A stretch of 59,344 bases of DNA. Origin: DAOOKJ01 sp035360795 (GTDB lineage Bacteria; Patescibacteriota; Minisyncoccia; UBA6257). This document shows, piece after piece, positions 33,342 to 41,677 of this stretch (within the stretch, counting starts at the first letter, position 1; each line of letters begins with the position of its first letter). The translations under genes and the position numbers were made by a program. The notes under the pieces are model-generated. The model did no database searches, was not told the origin of the DNA, and saw nothing but the letters and a program-made list of their open reading frames with translations. The stretch is taken from positions 1 to 59,344 of the forward strand of contig DAOSBJ010000001.1 in NCBI GenBank assembly GCA_035360795.1, in the 5' to 3' direction.

Positions 33342-33832
33342 CAACCCATCTTTCTCAATACACAATTCCGTTTGGGGGCAATTATTATTGGACAAAACAT
33401 TCATTAGCGAAAATGGCTTTTTACGGTTTGTCAGAAAGCAAAGTTAAAAGAGTCTTGCGTTTTCCCCAAAGAACCGAAAAGGGGATTGCGCCTGAAACTA
33501 TTGCTTCAATGCAAACTGCTGGTTCAAAAAAACATCCTTATGAAATTTGGGTAATGTACCAAATACAAAACGAAATATCAAAAATAAAAAATAAAAAATT
33601 AAATTCAAAATTCAAAATTAACAACGAAAGCGTCATTGCGAGCAAAATACCAGCCTGGCAGTCAGATAGGAAACAATCTCTAAAAACTCGTCACGGTCTT
33701 CGACCTCGCGATAATAGACAAAAGATTATTACCATCATTAGCGCTTGGAAATATCCGGGAATTACTAAACCTGGAGAGCCGATCCCAATTCCTCAAGACA
33801 TTTTAGAAGAAATCCTAAAAAATTACACCTAA
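33338..33832 (+). CDS. Small conserved-looking protein interrupted by a repeat
   Basis: A 164-residue protein. Residues 1-~82 (TKHSLAKMAFYGLSESKVKRVLRFPQRTEKG..., KHPYEIWVMYQ) and ~137-164 (IITIISAWKYPGITKPGEP) read like a single compact domain, somewhat like toxin-fold/DUF4258 proteins (H-S-x-x-K-M, then I-S-A-W). The middle ~50 residues come from an inserted repeat that keeps the frame open. Translation is coupled to acylphosphatase by a 4-nt overlap. Function unknown; the insertion may have lengthened a surface loop or damaged the protein. Confidence 0.65.
   Translation: MTTHLSQYTIPFGGNYYWTKHSLAKMAFYGLSESKVKRVLRFPQRTEKGIAPETIASMQTAGSKKHPYEIWVMYQIQNEISKIKNKKLNSKFKINNESVIASKIPAWQSDRKQSLKTRHGLRPRDNRQKIITIISAWKYPGITKPGEPIPIPQDILEEILKNYT
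33590..33700 (+). repeat. Dispersed repeat inserted in frame
   Basis: A TTCAAAA-type tract (near 33600-33620) is followed by GTCATTGCGAGC and AAACAATCTC, the ends of a common dispersed bacterial repeat family. The whole lies inside the coding region at 33338-33832 without breaking it. Confidence 0.65.
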
Positions 33833-33861
33833 ATAATTCTAAATATTATTTCCAAAAACAT

Positions 33862-33902
33862 TTGACAAAACATTTGACATTTTAAAAATTATTTGCTATA
33901 AT
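33862..33902 (+). promoter_or_regulatory. Strong promoter of the surface-protein leader
   Basis: TTGACA (33874-33879), 17 nt, TATAAT (33897-33902). A second TTGACA lies 12 nt upstream (33862-33867). Predicted start at G33909, the first base of an 11-bp hairpin. Confidence 0.88.
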
Positions 33903-33908
33903 GGAACT

Positions 33909-34085
33909 GCTTGGCTCTGGACTACCGGTGGGGCAGAGCCAGGCACTAATTTTAAAAAACATGGGGTATTTTTATCTCAAATCAAGGGTTTTTCGAGCAT
34001 TTAGCCCCAAAAACCAAATAAAAGTAAAATCTCTAAAAAAGGTCGGATTAGATTGGCGTTTTTAAATAGCGCCAATCTTTTAATT
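33909..34085 (+). ncRNA. Structured leader or independent small RNA
   Basis: No coding frame is apparent. The transcript would begin with an 11-bp hairpin (33909-33919 with 33934-33944, one G-T pair) whose 14-nt loop contains ACCGGT. In the middle GGTTTTT and AAAAACC can pair, competing with TGGGG/CCCCA. Near the end AGATTGGCG (34050-34058) pairs with CGCCAATCT (34070-34078), followed by TTTAATTT, a weak terminator. The surface-protein ATG lies 62 nt further. This is riboswitch- or attenuator-like in layout; ligand and mechanism are unknown. Confidence 0.55.
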
Positions 34086-34140
34086 TACCCGCCCAAATAT
34101 TTGCAAAGTAAAAATTTGGGTGAGGCAAGCAAACAATAAT

Positions 34141-37100
34141 ATGAACAAAAAATTTATTGCAATTTTAGTAAGCGTTTTCGCGGTTGTGGGGATAGTAATA
34201 ATAGCCGGAAGAGCGAGAGCAGATACGCTTAATCCAAAAACTATTAATGTGGGGCCTCTTAATGGTTCTATCAATGGTTCTATCTCCGGTACTTTAACTG
34301 TTGGGAATAATGATACTGCCTCCACAAGTTCTTTAATTGGTACTTTTCCAGCTGTTGTCACTGGAATTAGTGATGGTACTTACAGTATTAGTGGTGATCA
34401 TCTAAGATTTACACCAGATAAATCAGGGCTTCCTCCCTATACTTCTGAGCAAGCATTTAATGGCACTATTACTCTTGATAAGGGAGTAGTTACTCTTCAA
34501 GGCACCCTTAATCCAGGGTTCAAGACAGATTCTGATGGAGATACTCATGACGTTACTAGTGTTAATGCTTCATTTTCTAATGGGATGGGTACTATTAAAA
34601 TTACTACTACCATTAATTATGGAACAGCTGAAAATCCTGTCGTCGTTAATTGGACTGTAGAAGGAGAAGTGGAAGCAGATTCTCTTAATGGTTCTATCAC
34701 TTCCGGTACTTTAACTGTTGGGAATAATGATACTGCCTTCACAAGTTCTTTAATTGGTACTTTTCCAGCTGTTGTCACTGGAATTAGTGATGGTACTTAC
34801 AGTATTAGTGGTGATCATCTAAGATTTACACCAGATAAATCAGGGCTTCCTCCCTATACTTCTGAGCAAGCATTTAATGGCACTATTACTCTTGATAAGG
34901 GAGTAGTTACTCTTCAAGGCACCCTTAATCCAGGGTTCAAGACAGATTCTGATGGAGATACTCATGACGTTACTAGTGTTAATGCTTCATTTTCTAATGG
35001 GATGGGTACTATTAAAATTACTACTACCATTAATTATGGAACAGCTGAAAATCCTGTCGTCGTTAATTGGACTGTAGAAGGAGAAGTGAATACTAATTCT
35101 ATTCAAGCTGCTATTAATGCCGCTTCTTCTGGCGACACCATCAATGTGGCAGCAGGAAATTATAAAGAACAATTGGTTATTGATAAATCTTTAACTCTGC
35201 AAGGAACAGGAGCTGGAACAACAATTATTGAAGCTCCTGACACGATGGCAGCAACTACTTGGACGCACCGTCGCACTGCATTCCAAACACTAATTGAAGT
35301 GAATGGAACATCTGCCCATGGTATTACTGTAAATATCAGCGGCTTTACCATTGACGGCCTCAACAAGTCCAGTGCAGATCCTCGATATACGGGCATCGTC
35401 TACCATAATGCTAATGGAACTATCTCAAATAATACTATCACGAAATTTGGCAACAATCCTCCAAAAGGTGCAGACGGATGGGGAATTTTTGTAGTAGAAG
35501 GCTCCAACGTTACTATCAGTAACAATACGGTTGATAAATGGGGCAAAGGTGGAATTGTCGTGGATGGGGATAATGATTATACAAGTACCGATGTTACAGC
35601 GACTATTACTGGTAACATAATAACTGGCGCAGGAGAGATAACTGCTGTTGCTCAAAATGGTATCCAAATTAGCCGAGGAGCAACGGGTACTGTGAGTAAA
35701 AATACTGTGAATGGCAATTATTATGATGGTTCAGATTGGAGTGGAAGCGGCATACTCCTTTATTACTCAAAAAATGTTTTAGTTTCCGAAAATACTCTTA
35801 CGGGTAATCAAACCGGGATTTACATTAACGGGGATAGTACTACTTATCCTCCTGATACTTATACTACGGATGGTTCACAGATTATAGATAATGATATTAA
35901 GGACGGAAAATATGGCATTGCCATTCTTCATACTAAGGACACTACCATAACTGGTAATACCATTAGCGGAAATACTGCTTCTGGCTTTCGTCTCCGAGCC
36001 GATGAAACTAATACTATTATTCGAGGTAACAATATTACCAGGAATAATACTTCTGACGCAGCTACTGCTGGGGGTATTTTGATTGAAAAAGATGCTAATG
36101 CTGATCAAATCACCGCCAACTTCAATAATATTGTGGGCAATAAGCAATACGGCATCTTCAACGGCAGCACAACTGACACTGTTAATGCCACCAACAACTG
36201 GTGGGGAGATAAGAGTGGACCCGGAGGTGTTGGCTCGGGTCTCGGGGATGCCGTTTCAGACAATGTTAACTATGACCCATGGATCGGGGCTGAGATAGAA
36301 AATAGTAAAACAGATTCAGTAACCGATGGCACTCTTGACGCTAAAACAGAAGCTAATACTGAAATTGTAGTAACAGGAGGAACTGCTACCGTAACTGCAG
36401 CTAAATATTCAGGTAATCCTGGAACTGGTTTTACTGGTGATATTGGTAAATACATTGATGTCTATGTCTCTCCAGACAGTACTGCTGCTGGAATAGAAAT
36501 TCGGCTTTATTATGCTGATAGTGAAATTTCTGGTAAAGACGAATCAAGTTTGAAATTGTATTGGTGGAACGATACAGCTTGGTCGCCTTGTTCTGATTCG
36601 GGAGTAGATACTGCTAGCAATTACATCTGGGCAAAAATTAGAAGTGATACTACGCCTAATTTAACTCAATTAACTGGCACTGCTTTTGGCGGAAGCGGCA
36701 GTCCATTGGTTACCACTGGTGGAGGTGGGGGTGGGGGTGTTATTGATATTACTCCTCCTGTTATCAGTGATATTAAAGTTGAAGCCCATAGCGATAAAGC
36801 AATTGTGAGTTGGACTACTGATGAATCAGCTATTTCTTGGGTAGCTTATGGAACTATTCCTAATTATGGTAATGAATTTCAGGATAATAATTACGTTACT
36901 TCACATACAGTCACTTTAAGTTTTTTGTCTCCACAAACCACTTATTATTATCAGGTAAAAGCTAGAGATAGAGCTGGTAATGTTTCTTCTAGCAGTGGTG
37001 CCACCTTTACTACTTTAAGTCCGGGTGAAGTTCTTGGTGCTTCAACCGAAGCAATGACATTAGAAGACTTAATGGCTAAAGTGAATGAAATTAAAGCTCA

Positions 37101-37452
37101 AATACAGAAACTTCAGAACAAATTAGCTCAACTTACCGGTAAGGTAGTTTTGGGTGCCGCTACTTATGAAGGAATTCCCCAAGATTTCAGTTTTAAAACT
37201 AATCTGAAAGAAGGGGATTCCTCAAACGATGTTAAGTATCTTCAGATAATTTTGAAAGCTGAAATCGGCGCTCCGACTTATCCAGAGAATGTGCCGGCTA
37301 CTGGCTGGTTTGGTCCCATTACTAAAGCCGCAGTTATTAAATTCCAAGAGAAATATGCTTCAGAGATATTGGCTCCTTGGAATCTCACTAAAGGCACTGG
37401 CTTAGTTGCTAATACCACCAGAGCCAAACTTAACCAAATGTTAGGCCACTAA
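34141..37452 (+). CDS. Secreted beta-helix surface protein with peptidoglycan-binding end
   Basis: A 1103-residue protein starting at ATG 34141 (an upstream GTG at 34120 is less likely), with a signal peptide (~4-30, ending A-R-A-D). Order of parts: two near-identical ~129-residue segments spaced 139 codons apart; a right-handed parallel beta-helix (~320-690) with many G-N-x-I/N-N-T rungs and a leading S-I-Q-A-A-I-N-A-A-S-S-G-D-T-I-N-V motif; a Gly-rich linker; a fibronectin-III-like domain (PPVISDIKVEA...TTYYYQVKARDRAGN); a short coiled coil (~975-1005); and a C-terminal peptidoglycan-binding-1-like domain (GDSSNDVKYLQ, TGWFGPITKAAVIKFQ). It probably sits in the wall and binds glycans or other cells. 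Confidence 0.88.
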   Translation: MNKKFIAILVSVFAVVGIVIIAGRARADTLNPKTINVGPLNGSINGSISGTLTVGNNDTASTSSLIGTFPAVVTGISDGTYSISGDHLRFTPDKSGLPPYTSEQAFNGTITLDKGVVTLQGTLNPGFKTDSDGDTHDVTSVNASFSNGMGTIKITTTINYGTAENPVVVNWTVEGEVEADSLNGSITSGTLTVGNNDTAFTSSLIGTFPAVVTGISDGTYSISGDHLRFTPDKSGLPPYTSEQAFNGTITLDKGVVTLQGTLNPGFKTDSDGDTHDVTSVNASFSNGMGTIKITTTINYGTAENPVVVNWTVEGEVNTNSIQAAINAASSGDTINVAAGNYKEQLVIDKSLTLQGTGAGTTIIEAPDTMAATTWTHRRTAFQTLIEVNGTSAHGITVNISGFTIDGLNKSSADPRYTGIVYHNANGTISNNTITKFGNNPPKGADGWGIFVVEGSNVTISNNTVDKWGKGGIVVDGDNDYTSTDVTATITGNIITGAGEITAVAQNGIQISRGATGTVSKNTVNGNYYDGSDWSGSGILLYYSKNVLVSENTLTGNQTGIYINGDSTTYPPDTYTTDGSQIIDNDIKDGKYGIAILHTKDTTITGNTISGNTASGFRLRADETNTIIRGNNITRNNTSDAATAGGILIEKDANADQITANFNNIVGNKQYGIFNGSTTDTVNATNNWWGDKSGPGGVGSGLGDAVSDNVNYDPWIGAEIENSKTDSVTDGTLDAKTEANTEIVVTGGTATVTAAKYSGNPGTGFTGDIGKYIDVYVSPDSTAAGIEIRLYYADSEISGKDESSLKLYWWNDTAWSPCSDSGVDTASNYIWAKIRSDTTPNLTQLTGTAFGGSGSPLVTTGGGGGGGVIDITPPVISDIKVEAHSDKAIVSWTTDESAISWVAYGTIPNYGNEFQDNNYVTSHTVTLSFLSPQTTYYYQVKARDRAGNVSSSSGATFTTLSPGEVLGASTEAMTLEDLMAKVNEIKAQIQKLQNKLAQLTGKVVLGAATYEGIPQDFSFKTNLKEGDSSNDVKYLQIILKAEIGAPTYPENVPATGWFGPITKAAVIKFQEKYASEILAPWNLTKGTGLVANTTRAKLNQMLGH
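34285..35088 (+). repeat. Recent in-gene tandem duplication
   Basis: 34285-~34671 and 34702-~35088 are the same ~387-bp segment at an offset of 417 bp (139 codons). I see one base difference (TGCCTCCAC versus TGCCTTCAC, Ser to Phe). Confidence 0.9.
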
Positions 37453-37474
37453 AGTTAAGAAAGTCATTAAATAC

Positions 37475-37514
37475 ACAAAAACTCCGACTTGTTTAGTCGG
37501 AGTTTTTGTTTTTT
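37475..37514 (+). terminator. Intrinsic terminator
   Basis: A 14-bp stem: ACAAAAACTCCGAC (37475-37488) with GTCGGAGTTTTTGT (37496-37509) and a following T-tract. It ends the surface-protein transcript. Confidence 0.92.
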
Positions 37515-37538
37515 ATGGCTAAATCCTTTGTTTTTTGG

Positions 37539-37544
37539 TATAAT
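37539..37544 (+). promoter_or_regulatory. Extended -10 of the zincin gene
   Basis: TATAAT preceded by TGG, ending 10 nt before the ATG at 37555; the leader would be only a few nucleotides. Confidence 0.55.
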
Positions 37545-37554
37545 AAATAATAAA

Positions 37555-37935
37555 ATGAAAAAAGAAATGTTTGAAAATTTGGTTTCTCAAATGACAAAAG
37601 AATTGCCAAAAGAATTTCTGAAAAAACTTAAAAATGTGGCTATTTTAATTCAAGATTTCCCGGACGAATATCAATTAAAACAAGGGGGTTATTCAGAGAA
37701 TAAATGCTTATTGGGATTATATGAAGGAGTGCCACAAATTCAACGCGGATATTACAATCGCGCTTTGCCAGACAAAATAACTTTATTTCAAAAAAATATT
37801 GAATCAATTGCTAATAACGACCCTGAAGCAATAAAAGAAATTATTAAAAATACCTTATGGCACGAGATTGGTCATCATTTTGGTTTCACTGACGAAGAAC
37901 TCAACAATAAATTAAAAATAAAAGATAAAAAATAA
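37555..37935 (+). CDS. Small metallopeptidase-like protein (zincin, PF06262-type)
   Basis: A 126-residue protein from ATG 37555; a longer frame upstream runs into the terminator. The motif L-W-H103-E-I-G-H107-H-F-G is the HExxH zinc site with the following HxG typical of the small minimal-gluzincin family. LLGLYEGVPQIQRG (~53-66) matches the family's LxGLYxGxP segment. It is cytosolic by lack of signal. Substrate unknown. Confidence 0.9.
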   Translation: MKKEMFENLVSQMTKELPKEFLKKLKNVAILIQDFPDEYQLKQGGYSENKCLLGLYEGVPQIQRGYYNRALPDKITLFQKNIESIANNDPEAIKEIIKNTLWHEIGHHFGFTDEELNNKLKIKDKK

Positions 37936-37959
37936 AAAAGATAAATATTATTTACTTTT

Positions 37960-38969
37960 ATGTCTATTTATGTTATCAACAGCCAAGGTCAAAAAGAACC
38001 CTTTTCCTTCAAAAAAATATACCTGAGCGCCCAAAGAGTCGGAGCACCGNNNNNNNNNNNNNNNNNNNNNNNNNNNNNNNNNNNNNNNNNNNNNNNNNNN
38101 NNNNNNNNNNNNNNNNNNNNNNNNNNNNNNNNNNNNNNNNNNNNNNNNNAGAACCCTTTTCCTTCAAAAAAATATACCTGAGCGCCCAAAGAGTCGGAGC
38201 ACCGAAACCTTTAGCAAAAAATATTGCTAAACAGATTCAAAAAACGGCTTATCCAGGAATAACGACGAAACAAATATATCAGAAAATTCATGAACTTTTA
38301 GCCACGGAAAAACCGGTTTATGGAATGCGTTATTCTCTAAAAGAAGCAATCAGAGAATTAGGACCAAGCGGTTTCCATTTCGAAAAATATATCGGCGCAA
38401 TTTTTCAGACTTTGGGCTTCAAAGTTCTGCTTCACCAATTTGTCAACGGTTTCTGTATTCAAGGTTATGAAATTGATTTCTTGGCAAAAAAAGAGAAACA
38501 ATTGATAATAGGAGAATGCAAATATCACTCTCAGGCTGGAAACAGAGTTGATCTAAAAGTGGCTTTGGCTAATTATGCTAGATTTATTGATATCAAAAAC
38601 GGCGATTTTTTTGTGAAAAATGGCCTTAAAAATCTAAAATTAAGACCAATGATAGTAACTAACACCAAATTTTCCACTCAGGTTATTCAATACGCTCAAT
38701 GCTATAAAATTGATTTGATTGGTTGGCGATACCCAGAATTAAGGGGACTGGAATATTTAATTGAATCGGAAAAACTTTATCCCGTCACTATTTTGCCTTC
38801 AATTAATGAACACATCTTAAGTCACTTTGCCGATTGCCAATTAATGCTAATAAAAGACATCCTTACTCCCCAAGGCGCGCAGAAAATGAGAAAAATTGGC
38901 TTAAAAGACAAGGAAATTGAAACCTTGACTAAAGAGGCTAATCTTTTAATGAGTTTTTCTAATAAATAA
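37960..38969 (+). CDS. ATP-cone plus Mrr-like restriction endonuclease domain protein, split by a scaffold gap
   Basis: The frame from ATG 37960 (MSIYVINSQGQKEPFSFKKI) runs into 100 N; the frame after the gap repeats EPFSFKKIYLSAQRVGAP and continues to 38969. Collapsing the identical 55-bp flanks gives one open frame of about 284 residues: an ATP-cone (~1-95), then a PD-(D/E)xK nuclease with GFHFEKYIGAIFQTLGF, Y-E-I-D-F and I-I-G-E-C-K-Y. The D...ECK set resembles Mrr/restriction-type catalytic sites. Known ATP-cone/Mrr fusions are thought to be nucleotide-gated nucleases; target unknown. PolX follows 11 nt later. Confidence 0.85.
38050..38149. other. Assembly gap (100 N) flanked by identical 55-bp ends
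   Basis: 37995-38049 and 38150-38204 are identical over 55 bp. This is what results when two overlapping contigs are joined by a default 100-N spacer. The true sequence is most likely 155 bp shorter and has no gap. Confidence 0.9.
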
Positions 38970-38980
38970 GGGTGAATTTT

Positions 38981-40741
38981 ATGGCAAACGATTCTCTCGC
39001 TAAACTTTTTCAAAAACTGGCTTTTTACTTGGAAATGGATGGTGTACCTTTTAAACCCCAAGCTTACCAAAAAGTGAGTTTAATAATTGAGACATTGGAA
39101 AATGACATTGAAGAAATCTATAAAAAAGAGAAAAGGAAAGGTTTAATGAAAATTGCTGGGGTGGGAGAGGGAATTGCTGACAAAATTGAGGAATTTTTAA
39201 AAACTGGGAAAATCAAAGAAATTGAAAAATACGAGAAAAAATATCCTATTAAATTAGAAGAATTAATGGAAGTTGAAGGCATCGGACCAAAAACAATCAA
39301 AGTTTTATACCAGAAATTAAAAATTAAAAATTTGAAAGAATTAGAAAAAGCGGCGCTTCAGAAAAAAATAAGGAATTTAGAGGGATTTGGTGAAAAAAGC
39401 GAAAAAAATATTTTAGAAGCGATAGACTTTTTAAAACGCTCAAAAGGAAGATTTCTTTTAAGCGACGCCTATTATCTGGCGGAAAAAATAACGAGCGAAC
39501 TGCAAAAAATAAAAGAAATAGATAAAATCATTGCCTGCGGTTCGCTGAGAAGAATGAAAGAAACAATCGGCGATATTGATTTATTGGCTACCATTAAACC
39601 TGCCTTTGTCAAAAATTCAGAAAGCAAGAAAAAAATAATGGATGTATTTGTAAATTTAAATGGCGTGATTAAAATTTGGGATTATGGACTAACAAAATCT
39701 TCAGTTAGATTTTCTAAAGGAATTGACGCTGACCTAAGAGTGGTAGAAAGCAATGAATTTGGTTCGGCTCTTCAATATTTTACCGGTTCAAAAGAGCATA
39801 ACATTGCTTTAAGAAAAATAGCGATTGACAAAAATTTAAAACTTAATGAATATGGGTTATTTAAAGGCAAAACAAGAATCGCCGGCGAGAACGAGGAAGA
39901 AATTTATAAAATTTTAGGTCTTTCTTATATTGAACCAGAAATACGGGAAAATAGAGGAGAAATAGAATTATCTTCAAAAAACAAATTACCGAAAATCATC
40001 GGTTATAATGATATTAAGGGCGACCTACATTGTCACTCTAACTGGGATGGCGGCGCAAACTCAATTGAGGAAATGGCAGAAGCCGGAATAAAAATCGGCT
40101 ATCAGTACTTGGGCATCTCAGACCATACTAAATTTTTAAGAATTGAGCATGGACTAGACGAAAAACAACTTTTGGAGCAGCAAAAAGAAATCCAAAAACT
40201 GAATTCAAAATTCAAAATTCAAAATTCAAAATTCCAGATTTTACACGGCTGCGAAACAAACATTTTAAATGACGGCAGAGTAGATATTGACGATAAGGTC
40301 TTAAAACAATTGGATTATGTCATTGCAGGCGTTCACTCTAATATGAAAATGTCAAAAGAAGAAATGACTGAAAGAATAATTAAAGCCATTAAAAATCCCA
40401 ATGTTGACATTATTTCTCACCCCACTGGAAGATTGATTAACCGACGAGATGAATATTTAATTGATTTTGATAAAATTTTAAGAGCCGCTAAAGAATATGG
40501 AGTTGCTTTGGAAATCAATTCTTTTCCCGAGAGATTGGATTTAAAAGATTTAAACATTAGAAAAGCGATTGAAAATGGTGTAAAATTAGTAATAAATACC
40601 GATAGTCATCACTTAGACCAATTTTGCTTTATGAAATTCGGCATTGCTCAAGCCCGCCGCGGCTGGGCAACAAAAGACGATATCATCAACAGTTGGCCAA
40701 TAGAGAAACTAAAAAACTTTTTCTCCTCGAAAAAAGAATGA
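38981..40741 (+). CDS. polX: DNA polymerase/3'-5' exonuclease PolX
   Basis: A 586-residue PolX. ATG 38981 has AAGGGTG upstream, and a GTG 9 nt earlier is less likely. Order: N-terminal 8-kDa HhH part (~5-80, GVGEGIADKIEEFLKTGKI), further HhH (VEGIGPKTIKVLY), a polymerase-beta palm with GSLRRMKETIGDIDLLA and IDADLRVV (the three catalytic Asp), and a PHP nuclease domain (GDLHCHSNWDGG, GISDHTKF, GVHSNMKM, SHPTG, NTDSHH). It fills short gaps and trims 3' ends in base-excision repair. A TTCAAAA repeat tract (40201-40235) has lengthened one PHP loop. Confidence 0.95.
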   Translation: MANDSLAKLFQKLAFYLEMDGVPFKPQAYQKVSLIIETLENDIEEIYKKEKRKGLMKIAGVGEGIADKIEEFLKTGKIKEIEKYEKKYPIKLEELMEVEGIGPKTIKVLYQKLKIKNLKELEKAALQKKIRNLEGFGEKSEKNILEAIDFLKRSKGRFLLSDAYYLAEKITSELQKIKEIDKIIACGSLRRMKETIGDIDLLATIKPAFVKNSESKKKIMDVFVNLNGVIKIWDYGLTKSSVRFSKGIDADLRVVESNEFGSALQYFTGSKEHNIALRKIAIDKNLKLNEYGLFKGKTRIAGENEEEIYKILGLSYIEPEIRENRGEIELSSKNKLPKIIGYNDIKGDLHCHSNWDGGANSIEEMAEAGIKIGYQYLGISDHTKFLRIEHGLDEKQLLEQQKEIQKLNSKFKIQNSKFQILHGCETNILNDGRVDIDDKVLKQLDYVIAGVHSNMKMSKEEMTERIIKAIKNPNVDIISHPTGRLINRRDEYLIDFDKILRAAKEYGVALEINSFPERLDLKDLNIRKAIENGVKLVINTDSHHLDQFCFMKFGIAQARRGWATKDDIINSWPIEKLKNFFSSKKE

Positions 40742-40745
40742 ACGC

Positions 40746-41528
40746 TTAATATACTTTGACAATAAGCTCTTGATAAAAAGAGACTATATTTTTATCTTGA
40801 CTTGTTATATATTTTAACCAATAAGGCAAAATTTCTTTTTTTATTTTCAGTAATTTCGGATGACCTATATTAATGCTATTTCTGCCAATAGTCGATTTTT
40901 TGTTATTAAAAATTCTTTTTAACGAATTATCCGTTATTAATTCTATTAAAGTATGACTAACATCATCATGCTTAATGCCGAGACGAGAAAAAATGATATG
41001 GAGAGCTTCATGAGTTAAATATACTATATTATAATTTTTCCATTCCTCTTTATGGCCATAAATAATTAAATTGTTTGAAAAGGACCTTCCCTTCTTAAAA
41101 ATTGGATGAACAATAATAACTGTAATACTTAAAGCGGGCAAATCAATTTTTAAAATATTTTCTAAGTATTGATTAATCTGTTTTTCATTTTGTTTCCATT
41201 GCTTTTGAACAGTCTTGAGATAATTTTTGGTTTCTTTTAATATTTTCTGGAAGCCCGCCATTCTAAAAATTTTTTCAAAGATAGAATTTGTTTCTCTCCC
41301 AACATCCTTTAATGAATTATTAACATAGATATTAGTTAAACCCCATTCAATTGCTTCTAATTTTTTGAGATTAATTAAATAAAAATGAGGTGTATTTTTA
41401 TAACTATTAATTAATGCGTATAGCTCTTTATAATCTTTTCGATCCATTCTTTTTTTCATTCCTTCGAGTTGATTTACCAATAAAAAAGCAAGATAATATT
41501 TATTGATTGTGAACTTGAGGGTAATCAT
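40746..41528 (-). CDS. Unknown protein with a HEALH metalloprotease-like motif
   Basis: A 260-residue protein not assigned to a family. It is mostly helical with a central beta section (ITVIIVHPIF, NLIIYGHKEEW, NIVYLTHEAL). L-T-H173-E-A-L-H177 fits the HExxH zinc site, and E196 (LIELITDN), 19 residues later, is placed like the third ligand of gluzincins. No signal peptide or membrane helix is seen. It converges on polX with only 4 nt between the stops. An intracellular zinc peptidase is plausible; a chance HExxH cannot be excluded. Confidence 0.7.
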   Translation of the reverse strand: MITLKFTINKYYLAFLLVNQLEGMKKRMDRKDYKELYALINSYKNTPHFYLINLKKLEAIEWGLTNIYVNNSLKDVGRETNSIFEKIFRMAGFQKILKETKNYLKTVQKQWKQNEKQINQYLENILKIDLPALSITVIIVHPIFKKGRSFSNNLIIYGHKEEWKNYNIVYLTHEALHIIFSRLGIKHDDVSHTLIELITDNSLKRIFNNKKSTIGRNSINIGHPKLLKIKKEILPYWLKYITSQDKNIVSFYQELIVKVY

Positions 41529-41677
41529 ATAAGCAACAGCAACATTTGAGTTTTATTATAGCATAACAGAAAGAGGAATTAAAAACTCTTGTTTTGTCTT
41601 GATTTAAGTTTTTGTTATTTTGGTAATTTATGATATTATAATTATAATTCATTTACAAAATTAAAAATTTAAATCCT

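Noticed and set aside
37995..38204. A real 55-bp tandem duplication
   Set aside because: Exactly 100 N between exact copies, and the frame is restored only when they are collapsed.
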